Origin: Candidatus Bathyarchaeota archaeon
GTDB taxonomy: Archaea; Thermoproteota; Bathyarchaeia; 40CM-2-53-6; RBG-13-38-9
Length of the DNA stretch: 13,981 nt
NCBI GenBank assembly: GCA_030671315.1
Contig: DAOUZW010000013.1
Location: 1-13,981, forward strand
Direction of reading: 5' to 3'
The notes under the pieces were generated by a model that had not been told where the DNA came from, did not search any database, and saw only the letters and a program-made list of their open reading frames with translations. The position numbers were made by a program, and so were the translations under genes. Positions 8,188 to 13,981 of the stretch are shown one piece after another. Within the stretch, counting starts at the first letter, position 1, and each line of letters begins with the position of its first letter.

Positions 8188-8209
8188 TAGAGATAATTTA
8201 AAATCTCTA
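8188..8209. promoter_or_regulatory. Inverted repeat just upstream of the KH-protein gene
   Basis: TAGAGAT (8188-8194) and ATCTCTA (8203-8209) are a perfect 7-base inverted repeat around AATTTAAA. The centre resembles a TATA element and the repeat ends 11 bases before the GGAGG Shine-Dalgarno, so it could be an operator over a promoter or an mRNA hairpin near the ribosome site. It sits in the roughly 290-base region between divergent aspS and the KH gene; I see no gene in that region. Confidence 0.3.
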
Positions 8210-8232
8210 AGCATTTTTTGGAGGACGATATA

Positions 8233-8748
8233 TTGGTAAAGACACTACTTGACAACTTCTGTGTAAAGAGCGGTGTTCTTTGCGCAAGATGTGAAGAAAA
8301 GTTAAGAAAAGGTCAGATAACAGATTTAGACCTTAAAATTGTTAGAATTCTATTCGAATTGGAAAAACAATTTCCAATGTTACAGGATGTTTCCTTCGAA
8401 CGTGCTTTCGAATCTGGGGATGTGCTCGCAATACTAGTAAGCAAGCAAGACGTAGGCAAAATGCTTAGTTCTGGCGGGAAAATTGTTCGTGCAATTGGTA
8501 AAGAGACAAGAAAAAGAGTCAAGATCTTGGGATATGGTGGTGATTCTCGCCAACTTATCGAAGATCTATTCAGTCCAATTTCTATTCTTACCATAAACAC
8601 AATATGGCTACCCGATGATACTAGAGAGACCAAAGTCATTCTAGACGGCAGAAGGCCCAAACATGTACCGGTCGATTTCGAGATTGCCAAGAGGCTGGCT
8701 AAAGAGATTAGCGGCATGACACTCAGAGTAGAATTTGAAGGAAGATAA
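8233..8748 (+). CDS. NusA-like KH-domain protein with N-terminal Cys cluster
   Basis: This 171-residue protein starts at TTG 8233. The choice rests on GGAGG at 8220-8224, eight bases upstream; a TTG at 8218 is upstream of most of that Shine-Dalgarno. Cys10, Cys17 and Cys20 (FCVKSGVLCARCEEK) suggest a zinc or structural cluster with only three clear ligands. Residues about 72-99 (DVGKMLSSGGKIVRAIGKE, then KRVKIL) match a KH RNA-binding fold with its glycine loop, followed by a second alpha/beta region to about residue 165 that may be a further KH-like unit. Archaea encode small NusA-like KH proteins thought to act in transcription elongation or RNA binding; which subfamily this is I cannot say. 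It is divergent from aspS. Confidence 0.7.
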   Translation: MVKTLLDNFCVKSGVLCARCEEKLRKGQITDLDLKIVRILFELEKQFPMLQDVSFERAFESGDVLAILVSKQDVGKMLSSGGKIVRAIGKETRKRVKILGYGGDSRQLIEDLFSPISILTINTIWLPDDTRETKVILDGRRPKHVPVDFEIAKRLAKEISGMTLRVEFEGR

Positions 8749-8871
8749 TATCAACTCTAACACGCACTTAACATTAGAATAAATTATTAGAACAAGTTAA
8801 ATGTCTGTTTCCTAGACAGTATTTCCGAGTTACTATGTATTACAAATTAAACATTATTGTCAGGTGAAAAG

Positions 8872-9826
8872 ATGCAACTAAAAGGCCGACACTTCCTATC
8901 ATTGCAGGAGTTTGAGTCAGATGAGATATTACAGATCCTGAGACATGCAATTGACTTGAAGAAAAGAAAAAAACCCCAGAAACGTCTCAAAAACAAAAGT
9001 ATAGCCATGATATTTCAAAAGCCCTCTACACGAACATCGCTTACGGCCATGTGACCGTATCGATCGGAGAAGAGTGTCTTTTGAAGTGGCTATACGCCAA
9101 CTCGGCGGATTCGCACTCTATTTAAACTGGTCAGAGATCCAACTTGGTCGAGGCGAAACCCTTACTGATACTGCTAAAATCCTAAGCAAATATGTCAATG
9201 GCATTGTCGCAAGAGTTAAAATCCATCAGACTTTAGAAGAGCTTGCAAACCACTCATCTGTACCAGTAATTAACGGTCTATCCGATCTAAATCATCCAGT
9301 TCAGATCTTAGCAGATCTCATGACAATTTTGGAGAATAAAAGAAAACTCAAGGGACTAAAATTAGCTTACATCGGGGACGGTAATAATATCTGCAACTCA
9401 CTTCTAATAGGCTGTTCAAAAGTTGGAGTAAACCTATCAATAGCTTGCCCTTCGGATTATGAACCAAACCTTGAGTTTCTGAAAAAAGCCAAAGTAAATG
9501 CTAGAGAAAGTGGTTCAATTATTCAGATAACACGAACTCCTAAACTTGCCGTATCTGAAGCAGACATAGTCTATACAGATGTTTTTGTTAGCATGGGACA
9601 AGAGACTGAAAGGGAAAAAAGGTTTAGAAAATTCATGCCATATTATCAGGTCAATTCTGAATTATTGAACTCTGCAAAACGCAAAGTTATCTTTATGCAT
9701 CCACTACCCTGTCATAGGGATGAAGAAGTAACAGCTGATGTAATCGACGGTTCTAATTCTGTGGTATGGGACCAAGCGGAGAATAGACTGCATACATCAA
9801 AAAGCCTGTTAAATACACTTCTTTGA
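8872..9826 (+). CDS. argF: Ornithine carbamoyltransferase, interrupted by a 34-nt insert
   Basis: Makes citrulline from ornithine and carbamoyl phosphate in arginine synthesis. The start is ATG 8872, four bases after AGGTGA (8862-8867). The frame meets TGA at 9052-9054, then resumes in another frame. Joining 8872-9035 to 9070-9826 gives an uninterrupted 306-residue enzyme of normal length with S52-T-R-T-R56 followed by VSFEV (carbamoyl phosphate site), NH130PVQ, the ornithine-loop D225-VFV-S229MG and H265PLPCHRDEEV. The last motif is usually HCLPAHR in this family, so the catalytic-loop Cys is displaced by three positions. Apart from the insert there is no lesion, so the gene looks functional if the insert is spliced; otherwise it is a pseudogene. 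dtd2 follows after 12 bases. Confidence 0.9.
9036..9069 (+). other. Candidate archaeal pre-mRNA intron (34 nt) in argF
   Basis: Exactly 34 bases separate ACA (Thr55) from AGA (Arg56) of the invariant STRTR motif; the ends can be 9036-9069 or 9037-9070 because both flanks carry an A. The insert folds: 9037-9039 pairs with 9061-9063, and TACGG 9042-9046 with CCGTA 9055-9059 around an eight-base loop. Exon bases 9031-9033 (CGA) pair with 9064-9066 (TCG), leaving 3-base bulges at 9034-9036 and 9068-9070. Cutting each bulge after its second base, the rule of the archaeal splicing endonuclease, removes precisely 9036-9069. Weak points: position 9030 against 9067 is A-G and the exon-exon helix is poor. 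The insert is 19/34 G+C, above its surroundings. Confidence 0.6.
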
Positions 9827-9838
9827 TAACTGGATAGA

Positions 9839-10657
9839 GTGAAGAAGGTGCCTGGCTTCATTGTTGCAGCTAGAAATGATTTAGCTGGGATGAATATTGC
9901 TGACAAACTCATAAACAACTTTGGATTCAAATTCAAAGAAGAGAATAATGGAATAAGGATTTTTGTAAAAAATCAAATCCACCTTTTAGAAACAGAGTCA
10001 GATATCCTTGAACTGAAAGAACTTGACATATATCAACCAATTGAGACGATAATCTGTATATCACGACATAGTAGTCAGACAGGAAGAGCATCTTTAACAG
10101 TGCACACTCCTGGCAACCTTGGTTCAACTGCAGATTTCGGAGGAAAACCTAGAACACTAGCAATTGCTGATCCTCAAAAACAAAAATTAGCTTTGCAGGA
10201 ATTAAGAGAAACTGCCGACAAGATAGGACTCAAATTCTCTGTATCAATGGAGGCGACTCATCACGGCCCTACTAGATTCAGTATACCAGCTATGTTTATA
10301 GAAATCGGAAGCAAAATTGAGAATTGGAACAATTGCTTAGCTGGCGAAGCAGCAGCTTCAGCCGCCTGGAAAGCAGTAACTCAATCTGATAAATCCACAT
10401 CTGCAGTTGGTTTTGGTGGAGGTCACTATTCACCAAAGCACACTGCCGAAATGCTCAACGGGCAATTTGCCCTAGGCCACATATTACCAGATTATTTTTT
10501 TGAAGACTATGACTCGGAGATAGTTGCCCAAGCATTTCAAAAAACTAAAGGAACTTGCGAAACAGCAATTATAGACTGGAAGGGATTAAAAGCCAGTAAC
10601 AGAAAGATTTTGATATCCAAACTGGAAGAACTAGGAAAAGAGATAGAGAGGATTTAG
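9839..10657 (+). CDS. dtd2: D-aminoacyl-tRNA deacylase, archaeal DTD2 type
   Basis: Hydrolyses D-amino acids wrongly attached to tRNA, protecting translation. The 272-residue length and motifs match the archaeal/plant DTD2 (GEK1) family: SRHSS at 75-79, VHTPGN at 88-93, MEATHHGPT at 137-145 and GFGGGHYSPKHT at 191-202. The paired histidines of the last two motifs are the likely metal-binding or catalytic centre (family knowledge). The start is GTG 9839, giving MKKVPGFIVAARND; no ATG lies nearby in frame. It begins 12 bases after argF, so the two probably share a transcript, although they have no pathway in common. A 147-base gap separates it from secE. Confidence 0.95.
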   Translation: MKKVPGFIVAARNDLAGMNIADKLINNFGFKFKEENNGIRIFVKNQIHLLETESDILELKELDIYQPIETIICISRHSSQTGRASLTVHTPGNLGSTADFGGKPRTLAIADPQKQKLALQELRETADKIGLKFSVSMEATHHGPTRFSIPAMFIEIGSKIENWNNCLAGEAAASAAWKAVTQSDKSTSAVGFGGGHYSPKHTAEMLNGQFALGHILPDYFFEDYDSEIVAQAFQKTKGTCETAIIDWKGLKASNRKILISKLEELGKEIERI

Positions 10658-10804
10658 TATAAGCTTCTGCACTTCAAATCATTAGCTCTATGTATTACTA
10701 TAACAAACAAGTTTATCAGTCGCAGTTAATCTGTCTTCCTTTAAATTTAATGAAAATTCAACCCGAAATAGAATATGATTAGGATAAATCAGTAGGTATC
10801 AAAT

Positions 10805-10981
10805 TTGAACATAGGTCAATTTATTGAATCCACAAAGCGGTTAATTCATGCATCCTCCAAACCTTCTCGAGAAGAAGTTTGGCTATTACTTCGAGTTTCA
10901 CTATTAGGAATCGCGATCATCGGAGGAATCGGCTTTATGGTAAGAATCCTATTTCTATTCCTCGGATCAGGAGCCATCTAA
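10805..10981 (+). CDS. secE: Protein translocase subunit SecE (Sec61 gamma)
   Basis: This 58-residue protein is the small essential subunit that clamps SecY in the membrane. It begins MNIGQFIESTKRLIHASSKP, followed by SREEVWLLLRVSLLG and a single C-terminal hydrophobic helix (about residues 31-56, with GIAIIGGIGFMVRI), the standard archaeal SecE layout: an amphipathic helix lying on the membrane, then one TM helix. The start is TTG 10805 with AGGT at 10794-10797 seven bases before. It heads the conserved archaeal secE-spt5-L11-L1-L10-L12 string, and spt5 starts 24 bases downstream. A TTTAAATTTA stretch at 10740-10749 may be the promoter of this cluster. Confidence 0.93.
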   Translation: MNIGQFIESTKRLIHASSKPSREEVWLLLRVSLLGIAIIGGIGFMVRILFLFLGSGAI

Positions 10982-11005
10982 CCATTATCTTTGAGAGGAT
11001 TAAAA

Positions 11006-11479
11006 ATGATATTCTCTATTCGTACAACAGGCGGTCAAGAAAGAACGGTTGCCGAGGTATTAACATCTAAAGCAGGAATGAAGAAGCTACCTGTGTTTGC
11101 CGTAATGGTTTCTGAAACCATTAAAGGATACATATTTGTCGAGGCTTCAGGACCGCATACTGTTGATGAAGCTATGTCAGGAATAAAACATGCGAGAGCT
11201 AAGACCAAAGGTTCTGCTCCTCTTTCTGCCGTAGAACGATTCATAATTACTAAACCGGCAATAGAGGATTTAGATCAAGAAGATCTCGTTGAAGTGATAG
11301 CGGGACCATTTCGAGGACTCAAGGCCAAGATCACTCACATGGACAGGGTGAAAGAGGAAGTAACAATTGAGTTACTTGAAGAAGGATTCGCAACACTCCC
11401 CATAACTGTGCATGCCGATTATGTTAGAAGAACTGCAAAACATAGAGGTGAAGAAAGTGGGAGAAAAGAAACAGATTGA
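11006..11479 (+). CDS. spt5: Transcription elongation factor Spt5 (archaeal NusG)
   Basis: Binds the RNA polymerase clamp and, with Spt4, closes the cleft to keep elongation processive. From the ATG at 11006 it has 157 residues. The NGN domain (about 1-88) starts MIFSIRTTGGQERTVAEVL and contains KGYIFVEA. A KOW domain follows (about 95-125, LVEVIAGPFRGLKAKI). AGAGG at 10994-10998 supports this start; an upstream TTG at 10991 overlaps that Shine-Dalgarno and is rejected. The stop at 11477-11479 lies 23 bases inside rpl11, so translation of the two is probably coupled. Confidence 0.97.
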   Translation: MIFSIRTTGGQERTVAEVLTSKAGMKKLPVFAVMVSETIKGYIFVEASGPHTVDEAMSGIKHARAKTKGSAPLSAVERFIITKPAIEDLDQEDLVEVIAGPFRGLKAKITHMDRVKEEVTIELLEEGFATLPITVHADYVRRTAKHRGEESGRKETD

Positions 11480-11942
11480 ATCACTAATTAATGGTGGCAA
11501 GGCTACAGCAGGACCCCCTTTAGGCCCTGCACTTGGACCTCTTGGGGTTAATGTCCTTCAGATAGTTAACAGAATAAACGAATTAACCAAAGCCTATGCT
11601 GGCATGAAAGTACCCGTCAAAGTAATTGTTGATGTGGATACTAAGGACTTTGAGGTTGAGATCGGTACTCCTACAACTTCGGCTCTGATCATTAAAGAGT
11701 TAGGTATTGAAAAAGGCTCAGGCACTCCGAATACCGAAAAGGTCGGGAATTTATCTCTAGAACAGACTTTGAAGATAACGGAGATGAAGATTAAAGATAC
11801 ATATTCTAAGGATACTAAAGGAGCTCTGAAAGAAGTCCTTGGAACCATGGTCAGTATGGGAGTCACAATCGACAATAAAGATCCAAGAGAAGTTCAGAAA
11901 GAGATAGACGACAACAAACACGAAGCACTATTCAAGAAATAA
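11457..11942 (+). CDS. rpl11: Ribosomal protein L11 (uL11)
   Basis: This 161-residue protein lies at the base of the ribosomal stalk, in the GTPase-associated centre. The signature GGKATAGPPLGPALGPLGVN is present near the N-terminus, followed by the linker and the C-terminal rRNA-binding domain. The start is GTG 11457: it gives the family N-terminus MGEKKQIESL and has AGAGGTGA at 11444-11451 five bases upstream. An ATG at 11412 would add 15 residues encoded within the spt5 reading frame region and is rejected. The first 23 bases overlap the end of spt5. Confidence 0.97.
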   Translation: MGEKKQIESLINGGKATAGPPLGPALGPLGVNVLQIVNRINELTKAYAGMKVPVKVIVDVDTKDFEVEIGTPTTSALIIKELGIEKGSGTPNTEKVGNLSLEQTLKITEMKIKDTYSKDTKGALKEVLGTMVSMGVTIDNKDPREVQKEIDDNKHEALFKK

Positions 11943-12004
11943 ACATAAAGAGTTGTAAACTGTACGAAACGTTCATTAAAGTCGAATATGCGAGGGTAAT
12001 AGAC

Positions 12005-12025
12005 ATTTCCTTTTGTCATGGAAAT
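12005..12025 (+). promoter_or_regulatory. Leader hairpin before rpl1
   Basis: ATTTCC (12005-12010) and GGAAAT (12020-12025) can pair around a nine-base loop, and the stem ends two bases before the GGTG Shine-Dalgarno (12028-12031) of rpl1. Archaeal L1 is known to repress its own operon by binding its mRNA, so the hairpin may belong to such a control element. I cannot show the L1 recognition features here. Confidence 0.25.
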
Positions 12026-12037
12026 TTGGTGTGAGAA

Positions 12038-12688
12038 TTGCCACTTACTAAAGAGAACATTCAGAAAGCCCTTGAAGAACTTAGGAAAAATAAAAAAAAG
12101 CGTAACTTCAAAGAATCACTAGAATTAATTATTAAACTCAAAGAGCTAGATTTAAAAAAACCAGAGAACAGGATTAATCAGACCATAATTCTTCCTCATG
12201 ATATAGGTAAGCCCGTTAAGGTTTGCGTAATAGCCACAGGACAATTGGCGTTGAAATCAAAAGAGGCTAATGCAGATCTTGTACTCGGAAAAGATCAACT
12301 TACAGATCTTGGGAACGACAAAAAAGCTGCTAGAAAACTTCTACAAGAATACGGCTTCTTTGTCGCTGAGGCACCTCTTATGCCATTGGTTGGAAAGACT
12401 ATAGGTCCGACATTGGGTCCAAGAGGGAAAATGCCTACTCCAATTAATTCAAATGCTCCTATAGCCGACGTAATAGACCAAGCTAGGAGAACAATAAAAA
12501 TTCGAGTTCGAGATCAACCAGTTATTCAATGTAGAATTGGTGTTGATGATATGTCAGACGACAACCTTTCGGAAAATATCCAGGCCGTCTTTTCAAGCAT
12601 TGAGGGAAAGCTTGAACGAGGAGTAAGAAACATTTCCAAAATCCTGATAAAAACAACAATGCATGAACCTGTTAATTTAGTTCTATAA
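12038..12688 (+). CDS. rpl1: Ribosomal protein L1 (uL1)
   Basis: This 216-residue L1 stalk protein binds 23S rRNA helices 76-78 and helps release deacylated tRNA. The L1 signature is at residues about 122-135 (IGPTLGPRGKMPTP) in the second domain, with domain I strands from both termini (MPLTKENIQKALEELRKNKK at the start, ILIKTTMHEPVNL at the end). The length is normal for archaea. The start is TTG 12038 with GGTG at 12028-12031 six bases before. A 95-base gap separates it from rpl11, larger than other gaps in the cluster, which may hold a regulatory leader. Confidence 0.96.
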   Translation: MPLTKENIQKALEELRKNKKKRNFKESLELIIKLKELDLKKPENRINQTIILPHDIGKPVKVCVIATGQLALKSKEANADLVLGKDQLTDLGNDKKAARKLLQEYGFFVAEAPLMPLVGKTIGPTLGPRGKMPTPINSNAPIADVIDQARRTIKIRVRDQPVIQCRIGVDDMSDDNLSENIQAVFSSIEGKLERGVRNISKILIKTTMHEPVNLVL

Positions 12689-12701
12689 TGGTGAGTGATA
12701 T

Positions 12702-13592
12702 TTGCAAAGGCAAAAAGTTCAACCAAAAAAAAGAGAAGCACTTGAAAAAATTAAGAAGTCATTAAGCCCATACAGTGTTATTGCAGCAGCAGATCTAGTT
12801 GGCGTGAGATCCACACAAATTCAAGAAATCAGAAAGATGCTTAGAGGCAAAGCGGAGATGCTTGTTGCAAAAAATACAATATTTAAAAGAGCCAGCCAAG
12901 AACTCGAATCCGATAAGAAAAATATCAGCAAGTTTGCAGATTCACTTAATGGACCTTTCGCTCTTCTTTTTTCAAATAAGAATCCGTTTGAATTGATAGT
13001 ATTTCTAAATAAGAATAAGGTAAATGTTCCTGCTAAAGGGGGCGACATTGCAACAGGAGATATCATAATTCCAGCGGGCAATACAGCCTTACCACCTGGA
13101 CCGATAATAAGTGAATTCGGAGAAGTGAAGATCCCAACAAAGATAGAATCTGGAAGCATATGGGTATCCAAGGACACCGTTGTTGTAAGAAAGGGCGACA
13201 CAATATCAACTAAACTCGCATCAGTCCTAACTCGATTAGGAATGAAACCGATGGAAGCAGGATTATCGATTATGGCTGCATACGATAACGGTTCAATCCT
13301 TAATGAAAAAGATTTGGCAATGGACCTCGAGAATTATAAGAATCAAATAATTCAAAGCTATAAAGAGGGATTAAGTCTTGCCATCGAAGCCGCATATCTT
13401 ACACCTCAAAGCGTTCCATTAATTTTAGGAAGAGCTTGGCGACAGGCATTAACAATCGCAGTAAAATCTGAATATACAAGTCCTTCAACCACGGACAAAA
13501 TCATATTAGCCGCATACAGCGATATGCTTACTCTATCAAACAAATTAAAGAACATTAACAAAGATACTGCCCCAGATTTGGCAGTGAAATGA
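12702..13592 (+). CDS. rpl10: Ribosomal protein L10 (uL10, archaeal P0)
   Basis: The 296-residue stalk base protein binds 23S rRNA and carries L12 dimers on its C-terminal helices. The N-terminal rRNA-binding domain has SVIAAADLVGVRSTQIQEIR and MLVAKNTIFKRA, then the archaeal insertion domain (VPAKGGDIATGDIIIPAGNT, LPPGPIISEFGEVKIPTKI) and an alpha-helical region for L12 binding. The start is TTG 12702 behind GGTGA (12690-12694, seven-base gap). The protein ends ...DTAPDLAVK and lacks the acidic linker and GLGALFG-like tail seen in many archaeal P0 proteins. No downstream frame near the stop encodes such a tail. Confidence 0.96.
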   Translation: MQRQKVQPKKREALEKIKKSLSPYSVIAAADLVGVRSTQIQEIRKMLRGKAEMLVAKNTIFKRASQELESDKKNISKFADSLNGPFALLFSNKNPFELIVFLNKNKVNVPAKGGDIATGDIIIPAGNTALPPGPIISEFGEVKIPTKIESGSIWVSKDTVVVRKGDTISTKLASVLTRLGMKPMEAGLSIMAAYDNGSILNEKDLAMDLENYKNQIIQSYKEGLSLAIEAAYLTPQSVPLILGRAWRQALTIAVKSEYTSPSTTDKIILAAYSDMLTLSNKLKNINKDTAPDLAVK

Positions 13593-13677
13593 AAATCTTG
13601 AAGAAAAAGAAAGCCTTAAGAGTCAATTTTCATAGCACGTGTAAGAATTTGATTATCATAGACGAGGGGATAGACGT

Positions 13678-13981
13678 TTGAAATACATATATGCCGCACT
13701 CTTGCTTCACTCGGCGTCCAAACCGATCGATGAGGCAAATGTTAAAAAAATACTTACAGCTGCTGGAGCAGATGTTGACGAGGCAAGATTAAAAGCCTTG
13801 ACAGCTGCTCTTTCCGAAGTTAAGATAGATGAAGTTCTAAAAGAGGCTTCCCAAGCATCATTTGCACCTGCCGCTCAGACCCAAGCCGCTGCTCCTTCTG
13901 AATCTAAACAACCTGCTGAAGCCAAAAAAACCGAAGGGAAGAAAGAAGAGGAGGCCTTTGAAGGTCTCGGCGCACTCTGTG
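13678..13981 (+). CDS. rpl12: Ribosomal protein L12 (archaeal P1), cut by window end
   Basis: The stalk protein that recruits translational GTPases. The N-terminal dimerisation domain begins MKYIYAALLLHSASKPIDE, followed by ILTAAGADVDEARLKALTAA, then an Ala/Pro/Gln hinge and a Lys/Glu-rich linker (KKTEGKKEEEAFEG). 101 codons are present and the end is missing. The start is TTG 13678 with GAGGGG at 13664-13669. The last visible residues are EGLGALC, where archaeal L12 normally has GLxxLFG, so a Cys may replace the conserved Phe; this is at the very edge and uncertain. Confidence 0.95.
   Translation, partial: MKYIYAALLLHSASKPIDEANVKKILTAAGADVDEARLKALTAALSEVKIDEVLKEASQASFAPAAQTQAAAPSESKQPAEAKKTEGKKEEEAFEGLGALC

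Noticed and set aside
8137..8239. Open frame before the KH gene (TTAKSAIIF...)
   Set aside because: It has no start codon, is about 30 codons long and overlaps the KH start in another frame.
8313..8717. Antisense open frame opposite the KH gene, and similar ones opposite L11 and L10
   Set aside because: No ribosome site, no recognisable domain and composition expected of the complement of a real gene.
8802..8819. Short repeat TGTCT/AGACA upstream of argF as an arginine operator
   Set aside because: The arms are only five bases and no archaeal ARG-box model fits; too weak to report.
9037..9070. 34-bp insert as a loxP-like recombination site or transposon footprint
   Set aside because: The length matches loxP by chance only: the arms are unequal, there is no loxP identity, no target duplication is seen and no recombinase is nearby.
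9074..9826. A separate gene starting at GTG 9074
   Set aside because: The protein begins inside the OTC active-site motif (VSFEV) and has no Shine-Dalgarno of its own; it is the second part of argF.
11412..11456. N-terminal extension of L11 from ATG 11412
   Set aside because: The added residues have no L11 homology, and GTG 11457 has a strong Shine-Dalgarno and gives the family start MGEKK.

Overview
The window is chromosomal DNA from an AT-rich archaeon. The evidence is archaeal-type FEN1 and Nre, the archaeal aspartyl-tRNA synthetase, ribosomal protein L40e, archaeal Spt5, the DTD2-type D-aminoacyl-tRNA deacylase and an archaeal SecE-Spt5-L11-L1-L10-L12 string. A small protein with an ESCRT-III (CdvB-like) helical core points to the TACK side of the Archaea. 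A Bathyarchaeia- or Thaumarchaeota-like host is my inference, not proven here. Many genes begin with TTG behind a GGTG or GAGG type Shine-Dalgarno sequence.

Layout. 1-126 is the tail of a probable protein-L-isoaspartate methyltransferase, followed by a winged-helix/ESCRT-III-like gene (158-613). Converging on it is a long minus-strand block read from right to left: a two-TM coiled-coil protein (6277-5825), a LarA-family nickel racemase homologue (about 5781-4522), a membrane-anchored surface protein (4404-3217), the DNA-repair protein Nre (3067-1724) and flap endonuclease FEN1 (1652-618). L40e (6439-6603, +) converges on aspS (7943-6621, -). From 8233 onward everything is on the plus strand: a zinc/KH NusA-like protein, ornithine carbamoyltransferase argF, dtd2, then secE, spt5, rpl11, rpl1, rpl10 (P0) and the start of rpl12 (P1), cut by the window end.

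How they fit together. The right half is translation and transcription housekeeping: L11, L10 and L12 build the ribosomal stalk, L1 the opposite stalk, Spt5 is the RNA polymerase processivity factor and SecE a translocon subunit. DTD2 and AspRS work on tRNA charging. FEN1 and Nre both end in PCNA-binding-like motifs and are neighbours, which suggests a replication/repair pair.

Most notable points. (1) argF is interrupted in its invariant carbamoyl-phosphate motif by exactly 34 nt. Removing them restores a 306-residue enzyme with STRTRVSFE, and the junctions can fold into a bulge-helix-bulge-like structure, so this may be an archaeal pre-mRNA intron. (2) The LarA homologue has a conserved N-terminal region with no ATG/GTG/TTG start, but has a GGAGGG Shine-Dalgarno sequence in front of ACG/ATC codons. 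(3) The small wH-ESCRT-III protein has the domain order of CHMP7 rather than of CdvB. No CRISPR array, insertion sequence, tRNA or rRNA was seen.
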